From Geopseudomonas sagittaria (lineage in GTDB: Bacteria > Pseudomonadota > Gammaproteobacteria > Pseudomonadales > Pseudomonadaceae), in contig NZ_FOXM01000004.1 in assembly GCF_900115715.1 (NCBI RefSeq), positions 298,201 to 362,200 of the forward strand: DNA of 64,000 nt, written 5' to 3'. Every line of letters begins with the position of its first letter. The stretch's first letter is position 1. Shown one piece after another: positions 1-8,563 of this stretch. Below the pieces are notes generated by a model, which was not told the origin of the DNA, did no database searches, and was given only the letters and a program-made list of their open reading frames with translations. A program made the position numbers and the translations under genes.

Positions 1-1649
1 CTATCTGACGGCCTATGCAAAGTCGCGCCAGATGGAAAATAAAACAAATCAACTGCATGAGCAGTTTCATCCCCATAAAAAACAGACAACTTCTCACCTA
101 GCTTTTGAAGAAGCGATATCGCCTTAGCCGTTAGGAAAGGTATTGGCTTTTTATCGCTGCGATTTAATCCACTCTCTCCACTTTTACCAAGTTCGTAATC
201 CAGCCAATACCCCTCCAGCAGACCGCTACCCCTTGCCAAACAGTTTCTTTTCAGCCTCTGTATTTCCTCATCGCGAGACGGCTTCATTATCGCTATAGAT
301 AAAGCACAAGCCCCGACCAGCGCCTGGAGGATCAGATAAAATGACGGAGACTTATAAATCTCCTCTCTCTTAACTCTTTTATTTAGCGGCATCAGCCCAA
401 ATTTCTCTTTTAAACTTTCTAAGTCAGAACCATCTGCAGACTTTATCTTCCAGTTCTCCACAGCAAAAGACACAGCTTTTTCTTTCTGAACTTCAGCCTC
501 AGCGGCACCACAGTTAGATCTTCTTATCTTCTCATACTTTCCAACAACATAAACAGCCGCCTCTACTATTGCGTCACCACACGAGAAAACCCATGTAACC
601 ACCGCGTTCAGTACCGACAACCCCGTAGACAATGGCAAAAGATTATGATGACCACTCCGCCGGACAATACTTTTAAGGCCAGCATGAATCAACTCAACAT
701 CAAAGCTCCCTGATGCGTACCTTTCAGGCAAAAAGCTTCTACCCAAAAGAAACTTCTCCAAGCATCCAGCATGTGCCGAAAGAGTCTCTTCAGATACCAT
801 CCGATTAATCACATCTATTTTAAGCGGCGTATTTTGACTTGGAAACACAGTATCCAGACATGATTCTAGCAACAAATGAGGGTGATCCAGGCCAGGCTCA
901 AACTGTCTAGCAAAAACCCTAAATGAGTCGCTCTTAAAAGAAGTCAAACTAGCCCCAAGAACATCAGAAAAATATCTCCTTGAAACTGACATACCTCCTC
1001 CATTATCAACATACGCCCCATTGCGAACAAGATACTCCGATATCTTCTCCTTCACCGACTCTGGAAGTTCATATGGAGAACTAATTAACTCTTCGCCAGG
1101 GCACTCCCCGAATGCCTCAGTATACAAATGAACTAATGATCTAGGTATAAACTGCAACGCTTCGCACCACCCACCTAATGCGAGCTCACTCAACAGTTGC
1201 TGCGCCGCATTTTTATCAAAATACTTGAATGCTTCTTCTTTGGGGGCAAACCTATTTTTATGCAACAATACCCACGACGCCAAATTGATTCCCCAGCGAA
1301 CAGTATCTAGCCATCGCCTCGGGCCTAGGGATGAGCCAGTCCATTTCGCCCGCAATGAATACGCCCAGACCTGCACCGTATCCAATATCAATTTATTTTC
1401 TGGCGAACATAGCCTCGTTCCATCGCTCATCAAAGCATCAAAATATACGTTTATGGTTTTTTCCCACTTGCCATCAACTAGCTCTTCTCTTCCTCCATTT
1501 CTAGTCTCCCAAACTGGAGCACCGATATCACCAGACAAAAGCCAAGTAGCCTTAATTTTTTCTATTTTGGCAGGCACCAGAATCTTGGCTCTTTTTAAAA
1601 GCTCTTCCACCAAGCGAGCATCGCTTGCATTTTGGCCACCTTTGCGCAT
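1..1649 (-). CDS. Large tyrosine recombinase-like protein, C-terminus beyond window
   Basis: The reading frame is open for 549 codons from ATG at 1649 to the window edge. GAGGTG lies five bases before the ATG. It follows the stop of the upstream recombinase-like gene by 30 bp, so the two form one leftward operon. Around residue 459 the motif SRDEEIQRL resembles tyrosine-recombinase box I (R..E), and KKPIPFL fits the beta-strand lysine region that follows. The HxxR, H and Tyr boxes would lie beyond the edge and cannot be checked. The long N-terminal part has no domain I recognise. The DNA is AT-rich compared with the 4-55 kb body, a sign of separate origin. It probably acts with its partner in moving the left-hand island. 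This reading was made by hand. Confidence 0.7.
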   Translation of the reverse strand, partial: MRKGGQNASDARLVEELLKRAKILVPAKIEKIKATWLLSGDIGAPVWETRNGGREELVDGKWEKTINVYFDALMSDGTRLCSPENKLILDTVQVWAYSLRAKWTGSSLGPRRWLDTVRWGINLASWVLLHKNRFAPKEEAFKYFDKNAAQQLLSELALGGWCEALQFIPRSLVHLYTEAFGECPGEELISSPYELPESVKEKISEYLVRNGAYVDNGGGMSVSRRYFSDVLGASLTSFKSDSFRVFARQFEPGLDHPHLLLESCLDTVFPSQNTPLKIDVINRMVSEETLSAHAGCLEKFLLGRSFLPERYASGSFDVELIHAGLKSIVRRSGHHNLLPLSTGLSVLNAVVTWVFSCGDAIVEAAVYVVGKYEKIRRSNCGAAEAEVQKEKAVSFAVENWKIKSADGSDLESLKEKFGLMPLNKRVKREEIYKSPSFYLILQALVGACALSIAIMKPSRDEEIQRLKRNCLARGSGLLEGYWLDYELGKSGESGLNRSDKKPIPFLTAKAISLLQKLGEKLSVFYGDETAHAVDLFYFPSGATLHRPSD

Positions 1650-1679
1650 ACACACCTCGAACAGCCAAAAACATCTAAT

Positions 1680-3791
1680 CTAAATATGCATTGAATCCAG
1701 TCTCTGTAGATATTTTTTAGCCAACGACACCGCTATTGAATGCATAGACTTCAGACTTCTATGTGAATCACCTTGGACTTTAGTCCTCACAATCAGCTCC
1801 ACCCCTGAGACATCCTCACCAGTCGCCGCAGCCTTAATTAGGCTAGATAGGTCAACCAAAGCCTTTGGCGAAATTCCCACGGTTATATTTTTCGTTTCAA
1901 GATCTTCATCAGACAAGTTTTTACTGCACCACTCAGAATAAGCATAGAGCAGCGAAAGAGAATTCGGCGAGAGGTTAACCATGAGCTCGCCGCCTACCCC
2001 TCCCACATATTCATCTTCATGCCTGTCAGCCCACCTGCTCAGAAATGCATCTGAAACAGGATCACCCTTATTAGTTATTTCAAGCAACTTGGTGACATAG
2101 TTTAGAAGATCGCTATGCTGGCTAAAATCGCTAGCCTCAAGCAGCCATGGAGAGTCTTTTGCTGCAATTATAATTAGCTTTTGCTGAAAGCGCCTTACCA
2201 AACGCTCGTTCGCCTTTCTCAAAATCCACGGGGGCATATAGTGCTTAATAACAATCCTTTCAGTATTACCAAGAGAAACTGACATCTCACGAATGGAACC
2301 AGTCTCAAACCACTTCAGAATCCCTTTCGTATTCCTAACTCTTGAAATTGTGAATGTTGCCGGAGGAATATCTAGCCCATCCAGATTTCTCTCTATTGAA
2401 CTGTATAGGCTAGGCCCCTTCCCTGCATTTATCTTTATCAGAATATTATTTGGCTGCCCAACACCAACCCTGCTTGATATAATAAACAAAGATCTGGATC
2501 CGCCATGATCTTTAGCCTTAAGCTTTCGCCTTAACTCCGCAGTAGCCTCAACAACCCCCTCAAGAACCATCACAGAAATAGGACTCAAAATTGCTACTTT
2601 CCTAGAGGTGGCTCTCGGCTTTGTAACACCAAAGATTAAATTCTTATTATTAAATCCACTATAAATGTAATTTTTATCCTTATAACTCAAGAGCGCAGCC
2701 TTTGATATTGAATCCGCAGTAAAATTCGGATGCTCTCCAGCCAACAGCACACATGCTGCAGCGCAATCTCGGGCAGACAGCAAACCGAGGTGCCTTGCAA
2801 TAACCTCAGTAATCTCAACCTCATTCATTAACGGGGAATTTGAAATACCTCTGAGTCCATCAACCAACTCATGAATCAATGATTTCCTTTTGAAGACTCC
2901 AGAGAAAAAATCTATTTTTGATATATTCCCGACAGAAACAACATCTAGAAGATCCGTTTCAGTGAAAAAATAATTTACTGCCGAAAGAAACCAAGCAAGC
3001 CCATCAGGATTTCTCATGGATGCCAAATGACACCACTCCCCATTGATCTTTACATAATAGGAACGTGTCTTAACAACATTCTCAATATCGCCTTTAGGGA
3101 TCTTTGATATAAGCTTTCGCCCAGCCAAGTGAGCTCCTCGCATATCATTCCAATACGCAAGAACAGCGTCCCTTACCACATCAGAGTATTTCTTAAGCCG
3201 TCTTTCTATTTCAGCCAATTGCTCATCTTTATTTAGTGCAAATGACAAGTCGATCAGATAATTATTTTTCCCGATACTGGAGTGAAACTGATCACTACCA
3301 ACTGCCTCTACAAACTCGCCAAGAGTATATCCCTTGGATCTTTCAGCATCAGACTTAATCTCTCTTATTTTTGCAGCAGGAATATTGGTCTCGGATGGTA
3401 CTATCCCGGAAATCTTCAACTGATCAAAATAAAGAGAGTACATGCACCACGCTGACTGCCGAGTATTGATTGCAGCCTTACTATACTTATCATCAGTCAA
3501 GTAAAAGCAAAAAAAGTCGTATATAAAACCATCCCAGCCTTGCCCATCCGGGATATCCAGGCAGTTCTCCCTCAAGTAATTAAGAATATCCTTAATTATT
3601 TTCACAAACTGTGGAATTGAGGAAACCCTTGCCCCATAAGCCAAGATCTGTAGATTCCGACAGAGAGCGTCAAGCTTATCTAGATTCACACTATTTGGGA
3701 TTAGGCACTCATATTCACTAAATCCTTTTCTCAACGCGTGGTTTTCTTGGGTAAAAACCAACTTCCCTTGAGTGTGGATTTCGTATTTCAT
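1680..3791 (-). CDS. Degenerate tyrosine recombinase-like protein, first gene of left recombinase operon
   Basis: 703 residues from ATG at 3791, which has GGGGTGAT just upstream. A longer frame to 3848 exists, but its extra 19 residues have no ribosome site. The C-terminal half is laid out like a tyrosine recombinase with poor catalytic residues. A segment ending GEHPNFTADSI stands where box I should have Arg. SRVRNTKGI replaces the usual HxLRHT box, followed by MSVSLGN and HYMPP where the LGH and Tyr boxes normally lie. It may be a structural partner of the next gene rather than a recombinase by itself. Multi-recombinase operons with one variable member are known in GInt islands and Tn554-like elements. 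Unlike those, no gene of about 380 residues precedes it. AT-rich. Confidence 0.65.
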   Translation of the reverse strand: MKYEIHTQGKLVFTQENHALRKGFSEYECLIPNSVNLDKLDALCRNLQILAYGARVSSIPQFVKIIKDILNYLRENCLDIPDGQGWDGFIYDFFCFYLTDDKYSKAAINTRQSAWCMYSLYFDQLKISGIVPSETNIPAAKIREIKSDAERSKGYTLGEFVEAVGSDQFHSSIGKNNYLIDLSFALNKDEQLAEIERRLKKYSDVVRDAVLAYWNDMRGAHLAGRKLISKIPKGDIENVVKTRSYYVKINGEWCHLASMRNPDGLAWFLSAVNYFFTETDLLDVVSVGNISKIDFFSGVFKRKSLIHELVDGLRGISNSPLMNEVEITEVIARHLGLLSARDCAAACVLLAGEHPNFTADSISKAALLSYKDKNYIYSGFNNKNLIFGVTKPRATSRKVAILSPISVMVLEGVVEATAELRRKLKAKDHGGSRSLFIISSRVGVGQPNNILIKINAGKGPSLYSSIERNLDGLDIPPATFTISRVRNTKGILKWFETGSIREMSVSLGNTERIVIKHYMPPWILRKANERLVRRFQQKLIIIAAKDSPWLLEASDFSQHSDLLNYVTKLLEITNKGDPVSDAFLSRWADRHEDEYVGGVGGELMVNLSPNSLSLLYAYSEWCSKNLSDEDLETKNITVGISPKALVDLSSLIKAAATGEDVSGVELIVRTKVQGDSHRSLKSMHSIAVSLAKKYLQRLDSMHI

Positions 3792-3856
3792 GTTGATCAC
3801 CCCGATAGCCGCTACTCCAAACCGTAGCCGCCAGCTGTGTGGTGTCAAATTATCAG

Positions 3857-3915
3857 TGTCATTTTTCCTTGCAATCGATGTAAGTGCATGTTCTATAAGG
3901 ACTTTTAAAATGACA
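3857..3915. repeat. Inverted repeat at the left recombinase operon / thyA remnant junction
   Basis: TGTCATTTT (3857-3865) and AAAATGACA (3907-3915) are perfect inverted copies in the gap upstream of the left recombinase operon. The direct hexamer AGTGTC also recurs at 3855 and 3923. This could be a recombinase-binding site at the island end or an operator for the operon. The DNA turns GC-rich immediately after it. Confidence 0.4.
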
Positions 3916-3936
3916 TCGTGGTAGTGTCCGCAAAAG

Positions 3937-4017
3937 TGCCATGCGCTGTTCCAGTTCTACGTCGCCGACGGCAAGCTCTCCTGCCAGCTGTACCAGCGCT
4001 CGGCCGACATCTTCCTT
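3937..4017 (+). pseudogene. thyA: Fragment of chromosomal-type thymidylate synthase (thyA)
   Basis: Twenty-seven codons read from the catalytic cysteine, CHALFQFY, through [19 protein letters not shown]. This is the stretch just after the ThyA active site, and it is strikingly Pseudomonas-like. There is no thyA similarity before 3937 or after about 4017, so both ends are breakpoints. The DNA is GC-rich and differs from the AT-rich complete thyA at 56652-57485. The left breakpoint is also the edge of the AT-rich recombinase block. It is most simply a scrap of the host's own thyA, cut by island insertion and later rearrangement. Confidence 0.75.
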
Positions 4018-4582
4018 TTAGACCACCTATTTCAACCCGCACAGTACGCCCCCAGAGAAGCTGTATTAGCTGCCTAAACGCGTCCGTCCTGCATGAGGTG
4101 CGGCTCATCAGGGGTCAAACACATCTTATGATGCCCCCCCCAAAGCCAAACATCGGCGGGCCACCGTCAGACATTTCGGTTGGCGGTACTCGACAATCCG
4201 TCACAATCTCAAGACTGCCCCCTCAACCACATCAGCCTCAGGCCAGGTCTCGGTCTGTTCTGCCCATCTCAAGAGCATCGCCCACCAAGCCCAGCGCATT
4301 GCAGCGTTACGAAGCGGTGTCGCCTACCGACCTAGAGTTGCACCAACGCCCCCAAGGGGCGTCAATTCACCGATGCATCGTCGGGCGACTCAAAGACTGG
4401 CTCAACTCTCAGGGGGTTCTTCTCCTCAAGTCGACTAGCGATATGTAAATCACTTTTCGATGGATAGTGCCTGAGCAAACGACGCGCTTCACACCGAATC
4501 TCATTCGGCAACCTGCAATCCCGACTCAGCTCGACCAAGAGCTCTCTGTGTCCTGGCTCGATAGCACTCGGCTAAGCCTGTG
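4018..4582. other. No gene recognised
   Basis: Only short overlapping frames occur here, without ribosome sites or family resemblance. The stretch just after the thyA scrap reads [18 protein letters not shown] and then stops, which may be the tail of another broken gene that I cannot name. The rest looks like decayed intergenic DNA. Confidence 0.5.
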
Positions 4583-4668
4583 TCAGGCGCCACTTTGGCA
4601 CAGAGCTCCCCGCGACGCATCCTTGAAGCAGTAGCCATGGCCCCTCTGCCTGTTGCACAAGACCTTGT
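4583..4668. repeat. Dispersed non-coding repeat, copy A
   Basis: This segment matches 33381-33473 in the same orientation. Both copies carry a TTTGGCACAG block, a CGCATCCTTGA block and ATGGCCCCTCT followed by an ACA.GACCTT block, with a longer insert between them in the second copy. Neither copy lies in a convincing gene. It is probably a small mobile or REP-like sequence, or a trace of an old duplication. Confidence 0.45.
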
Positions 4669-4671
4669 ACG

Positions 4672-4878
4672 ATGCCCGCCGAACAGGTGATGGACGGCTT
4701 GGTCCCCAAGTGCATGGAAGGCATCGTGCTCGATGCGATGACCGACCATGAAAAGCTGTCAATGGAAGTGCTCGACAATGTGGCCAAGAGCCGAGCATTT
4801 GCCAGGGTAATCTACAAGCTGCTGACGACGGCGGGAGGGTTGGGCTGCGGTGACAACACTGGCAAGTACGGCATGTAG
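4672..4878 (+). CDS. Short ORF, possible C-terminal remnant of a larger protein
   Basis: 68 codons with an acidic helical stretch (IVLDAMTDHEKLSMEVLDNV) and plausible codon use, but no ribosome site before the ATG. The frame may be the tail of a longer gene truncated at the dispersed repeat. The helical tail loosely recalls the ends of type I restriction R subunits, which is weak evidence. It could also be chance. Confidence 0.22.
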   Translation: MPAEQVMDGLVPKCMEGIVLDAMTDHEKLSMEVLDNVAKSRAFARVIYKLLTTAGGLGCGDNTGKYGM

Positions 4879-4928
4879 CTTCGGTTGGCGCCCATGAGCG
4901 GCACGCTTTCTGATCGCATGGATGCGCC

Positions 4929-5519
4929 ATGTCCATAGCCTCCACCCTCTGGCAACAGGTGAAATACCTGCCCAAGGGGCGACTGTTCAGCTCTCGACGT
5001 TTTGCAGGGCTGGGGTCACGCTCTGCTGTCGGCAAGGCGATAGCCCGGCTGGTGAGCACTGGCGAGCTGGAGCGGATCACTCGCGGGATCTACATGCGCC
5101 CGAAGATCAGTCCGTATGTCGGCAGTGTCCGCCCCAGTGCCTTGGCCGTGATCCGAGTCATCGCCAAGCAGAATCACGAAACGATCCAGGTGCATGGTGC
5201 CGAGGCTGCAAGGGCATTTCATCTGAGCACTCAGATGCAAACACAGCCTGTGCTGTATACGAGCGGCTCCAGTCGAGAGATTCGAATCGGTGCCCTGACG
5301 ATACGGCTCCGACATGTTTCCCAAGAAAAGCTGCAGCACGCCGGAAACAAAGTGGGCCTGGCCCTTGTAGCGCTCTTCTACCTAGGCAGGAAAGGCGTGA
5401 ATCCGACTTCAGTCGCGAAGATCAAAAGCGAGCTGACGCAGGCCGAACTCAAGCAGTTGGCAGCCTGCAAAATGCCTGCCTGGATGAGCAAGGCCCTGGC
5501 TGGCCCTCCGCCGGTCTGA
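4929..5519 (+). CDS. DUF6088 / AbiEi-like antitoxin family protein
   Basis: 196 residues. An N-terminal winged-helix segment (SRSAVGKAIARLVSTGELERI, then the GIYMRP wing) is followed by a domain with RLRHVSQEKL, as in DUF6088 proteins related to AbiEi-type antitoxins. Such proteins repress their own promoter and often pair with a nucleotidyltransferase toxin. None follows here: the next gene is a small BPSL0761 protein. It may be an orphan, or control something in trans. The start at 4929 has no strong ribosome site, but it fits the family's N-terminus. Confidence 0.6.
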   Translation: MSIASTLWQQVKYLPKGRLFSSRRFAGLGSRSAVGKAIARLVSTGELERITRGIYMRPKISPYVGSVRPSALAVIRVIAKQNHETIQVHGAEAARAFHLSTQMQTQPVLYTSGSSREIRIGALTIRLRHVSQEKLQHAGNKVGLALVALFYLGRKGVNPTSVAKIKSELTQAELKQLAACKMPAWMSKALAGPPPV

Positions 5520-5581
5520 CGCCATGAACCAATGGCCAGGCAGAGCATTTAGCCAGATGAGATTGATACAAGGAGAACGGA

Positions 5582-5800
5582 ATGACGATGCCGAGTGAGC
5601 GCACCCGCGCAATCATTCAAACCCGAGAGTTTCTGGTCGACTTGTCCCGTGACCAGGCGCTACCTGAGGCTGTGCGCACTGAGGCTCATCGCCTGTTGCG
5701 TCATTACCCGACCGCCGATGAGGTGCTGCTTGCCGGGAAGGTAGAGGAACAGCGCGGGGACGGCCTGCCGTGGGTTTTCCTGAGCTCCAGGATCGACTAG
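5582..5800 (+). CDS. BPSL0761 family small protein
   Basis: 72 residues beginning MTMPSERTRAIIQTREFL, followed by AHRLLRHYPTADEVLLAG, the signature of the BPSL0761 family common on Pseudomonas and Burkholderia islands. AAGGAGA lies six bases before the ATG. Its function is unknown, and family members are short, soluble and probably helical. It sits 62 bp after the DUF6088 gene on the same strand and may be co-transcribed with it. Confidence 0.7.
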   Translation: MTMPSERTRAIIQTREFLVDLSRDQALPEAVRTEAHRLLRHYPTADEVLLAGKVEEQRGDGLPWVFLSSRID

Positions 5801-5805
5801 TCGAC

Positions 5806-6078
5806 CTATAGCTCCGTCACTTGAGGCAGGAGAGAAATTGGGTCGCAGGCCAGCACGCTGGCAATGCGGTACAGCTTCTCGATGGTGATGTTCACTTCAC
5901 CGCGCTCGATGCGCCCCATGTAGCTGCGGTCAAGGCTGCAGGCCAGCGCCAGTGCATCCTGAGAAAGTCGACAGGCCTTTCTCTGCGTCCGGATGCGTGC
6001 CCCCAACGCTTTCGCCAACTGATCCATGACCGCCTCAACTCCACTTGAGGCGGCACTATCCTGCGTTTGCGGACTCAC
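5806..6078 (-). CDS. XRE-family helix-turn-helix regulator
   Basis: 90 residues with a Cro/C1-type HTH at about 27-80 (IRTQRKACRLSQDALALA, then SYMGRIERGEVNIT). It converges on the BPSL0761 gene, with their stops nearly touching, and diverges from the wHTH/helicase pair that starts at 6131, sharing a 52-bp promoter gap. That arrangement suggests it represses both itself and the pair. Ligand or antirepressor unknown. Confidence 0.75.
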   Translation of the reverse strand: MSPQTQDSAASSGVEAVMDQLAKALGARIRTQRKACRLSQDALALACSLDRSYMGRIERGEVNITIEKLYRIASVLACDPISLLPQVTEL

Positions 6079-6130
6079 AAACCACGGATTATAATCCGCA
6101 TTTTTCCGCTACGACCCCTCGGGTATCCGC

Positions 6131-6718
6131 ATGAAATCTGCCCCGTTCATCTTCGACAGGCGGCTGTATGAGCTGCTTCAGGAGGAAGGGCGCACGCAGT
6201 TCACGACCCGTGATCTGCGGGATGCCTACGCCAAGCGCCTGAAGGGAACGACCTTTCGTCTCGGCGATGTGCGCCGGTATGTGTACGAGCAGATCCGTCG
6301 CATGCTTCGTGCAGGCTGGCTTGTACCTGACGAAGAGCACCGCACGCGGGGCCAGGTCTACCACCTGCGACCAATTCCGGCACATCTGCAGCTGGAGCTG
6401 ATTGACAACGGGTTCGAGAACAATCTCAAGACTGCACGTGAGCCAGAGCGGGAATCAGTGCCCAAACAAAACGCGATGCCTCTCAACCCTTCATCCGATG
6501 TGGAGCAGCATCTGGAAACGCTCCTCAAGGAGATCCGGCTGGACTTCCTGTCGGCGATGGGCGAGGCGGAGCGATACAAGCAGCTCCTCGATGACATGCC
6601 GCATCTCCGCGACAAGGTCGAGGGCGAGTACCTGGAGGCCAGAGATCGCAGCTCGCGCCTGCTCGGGCACCTCCGCGCTGTCGAGAAGACGCTCAAGACG
6701 CTTGCCTCTGCGCGATGA
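6131..6718 (+). CDS. Winged-helix / coiled-coil protein paired with SF2 helicase
   Basis: 195 residues. Residues 1-80 look like a winged-helix DNA-binding region (FTTRDLRDAYAKRLKGTTF, then a basic YVYEQIRRMLRAGWL). The C-terminal 75 residues are charged and heptad-rich, probably a coiled coil. Its stop overlaps the helicase start (ATGA), so the two are translationally coupled. A DNA-reading adaptor for the helicase is the natural inference. I do not recognise a named family. Confidence 0.6.
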   Translation: MKSAPFIFDRRLYELLQEEGRTQFTTRDLRDAYAKRLKGTTFRLGDVRRYVYEQIRRMLRAGWLVPDEEHRTRGQVYHLRPIPAHLQLELIDNGFENNLKTAREPERESVPKQNAMPLNPSSDVEQHLETLLKEIRLDFLSAMGEAERYKQLLDDMPHLRDKVEGEYLEARDRSSRLLGHLRAVEKTLKTLASAR

Positions 6719-8106
6719 CGTCATCCCTTCGAGACTGGCAGCGCCGCTGTATCGACTCGGCGCTGGAGCACTTCATTTCCACGCCGCACTTCTTCTGCCA
6801 GGCAACGCCCGGCGCCGGCAAGACACGCATGGCGGCAGAGCTGGCCCGGTGCCTGCTGGAGCAAGGGAAGATCGATTTGGTGCTCTGCTTCGCGCCGTCG
6901 TGCCAGGTCGTCGACGGTTTCCGCTCGACCTTTGCGGCGGTACTCGGCAAGCGTCTGGACGGTCTGCTCGGCGCTGTGGGGGCCGCGTACACCTATCAGG
7001 CCATGGATTATCGGGACGAGGGGTTCTGGCAGCTCCTCGACGACTACCGCGTATTCGTCGTCTTCGATGAGATCCACCACTGCGCCGGCCATGATCCGCT
7101 GCTGAGCAACGCCTGGGGGCAGCAGATCCTGCAACGGATACAGGACCGCGCCACTTTCACCTTGGCCCTCTCCGGCACGCCATGGCGTTCGGACGACCGT
7201 GCCATTGCCCTGGCCCGCTACTCGTCGCCCGAGGGGCACCTGATCTGTGACTTCCGCTATGGCCTGAGGGAGGCCATTGTGGACCGGGCGTGCCGCTCGC
7301 CCCGCATCGTCCTCCTCGACAACCAGAGGGTGAAGCTCACGGAGGAGCTGGAGACCGAGAGCACCGTCAGGCTGTTTCCCAGCATCGCCAAGCTGCTGGG
7401 GGAATCCCCCGTCACCTTCGAAGAACTGCTGCGTCATGACGGTCTAATCGACCAACTACTCAGCCTGGGATGCGGCAAGCTGGATGAGCTTCGCCGGGTC
7501 AAGCCGGATGCGGCCGGCCTGGTGGTCGCTACCGATATCGAGCATGCCCAGCAGATTGCTCAGTCACTGGAGGCCAGAGGGGAAGGCTGCCGGGTCGTGA
7601 CTAACCGGACTCCGGATGCCCAGCAGGTGATCAATGCCTTCAGGCACGGCGATTGCCGCTGGATCGTCGCCGTGGGGATGATCAGCGAGGGCACCGATAT
7701 CCCCCGCCTGCAGGTGTGCTGCTACCTCAGTCGCATCCGTACCGAGCTGCACTACCGGCAGGTGCTGGGACGGGTACTGCGGCGCATTGGCGAGCCCGAT
7801 GATCAGGCCTGGCTGTTCATGCTGGCTGAGCCCACGCTGCGGCACTTTGCGGAGCGCATTGCGGATGATCTGCCGGATGACCTGGCGGTGCTCAGTCAGG
7901 TGCAGATACCCGCCGCCCCTTCTGGCTCGATGGCTGGCGGAATGGGGGCCGGCAGCGATGCCGATGGCAGCGGAGGTGGCGAGGCCGGGCAGGATCTTGG
8001 GGTAGGTTCGGCGGGCGCCTACTCGCTGGGGGATTTTGCTGCTGAGCCGAGCTATCAGGTCAGCTTTTCGCAGCACTACCGGCAGCTGTTGTTGGCTTGC
8101 TTCTGA
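6715..8106 (+). CDS. SF2 DEAD/DEAH-type helicase
   Basis: 463 residues with an ordered set of SF2 motifs: Walker A ATPGAGKT at 30-37, DEIH at 118-121, SGTPWR as motif III, GMISEGTDIPR as motif V, and QVLGRVLRR as motif VI with its arginine finger. The C-terminal 70 residues are Gly/Ser/Asp-rich and probably disordered. There is no nuclease domain, unlike restriction helicases. It is coupled by a 4-base overlap to the wHTH/coiled-coil gene. The island position and divergent XRE regulator suggest a two-gene DNA-surveillance or defence unit. The helicase call is firm; the role is inference. Confidence 0.8.
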   Translation: MTSSLRDWQRRCIDSALEHFISTPHFFCQATPGAGKTRMAAELARCLLEQGKIDLVLCFAPSCQVVDGFRSTFAAVLGKRLDGLLGAVGAAYTYQAMDYRDEGFWQLLDDYRVFVVFDEIHHCAGHDPLLSNAWGQQILQRIQDRATFTLALSGTPWRSDDRAIALARYSSPEGHLICDFRYGLREAIVDRACRSPRIVLLDNQRVKLTEELETESTVRLFPSIAKLLGESPVTFEELLRHDGLIDQLLSLGCGKLDELRRVKPDAAGLVVATDIEHAQQIAQSLEARGEGCRVVTNRTPDAQQVINAFRHGDCRWIVAVGMISEGTDIPRLQVCCYLSRIRTELHYRQVLGRVLRRIGEPDDQAWLFMLAEPTLRHFAERIADDLPDDLAVLSQVQIPAAPSGSMAGGMGAGSDADGSGGGEAGQDLGVGSAGAYSLGDFAAEPSYQVSFSQHYRQLLLACF

Positions 8107-8165
8107 CAGTCGAGCAGCTGGCAGCCTCAACTAGGGTGAGGCTGCCCGAAGTCTGGCCGAGCGAC

Positions 8166-8531
8166 TCAGGCCAGCCGCCAGCCCTCCACCACTTCAGCAC
8201 CGAACTCAGCCTTCCAGTCCTTGAGCTGGGCATGGTTGGCACCCTTGGTCTCGATGCGCTTGCCGGTAACCGGCTGCACATACACCTTCACCTGGCGGGG
8301 GCGGCGCCGCATCACGGCAGCCGGGCCAACCGGCTCAAGCTCTACCGGCTGCGGATTGAGGATGGCTACCACCGTCGCCAGATCCATGCCGTAATCCTCC
8401 ATCAGCGCCTTCAGCTTGTCTTCGAACTCCATTTCACGCTTGAGGCCACTGTCGCCCTGGAGCTTCTCCAGCAGGGCCAGCTGTTCTTTGAGGGCCTGCT
8501 CGGCGCGGCGAAATTCGGCAAGTTTGGACAT
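8166..8531 (-). CDS. MvaT/MvaU-family xenogeneic silencer (H-NS functional analogue)
   Basis: 121 residues. An N-terminal coiled-coil oligomerisation region (about 1-60) is followed by a basic linker and a C-terminal DNA-binding domain with VTGKRIETKGANHAQLKDW, the MvaT signature. Such proteins coat AT-rich foreign DNA and silence it. It is encoded 32 bp downstream of a serine resolvase on the same strand, so this is a mobile copy rather than the core mvaT. It could quiet the AT-rich recombinase blocks in this window, which is inference. Confidence 0.85.
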   Translation of the reverse strand: MSKLAEFRRAEQALKEQLALLEKLQGDSGLKREMEFEDKLKALMEDYGMDLATVVAILNPQPVELEPVGPAAVMRRRPRQVKVYVQPVTGKRIETKGANHAQLKDWKAEFGAEVVEGWRLA

Positions 8532-8563
8532 GTCATCTCCTTTGATTTTGTAGCGAAATCAAA

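Noticed and set aside
1225..1683. 152-codon plus-strand frame at the left end
   Set aside because: It is antisense to a continuous 549-codon minus-strand frame with recombinase features and a ribosome site.
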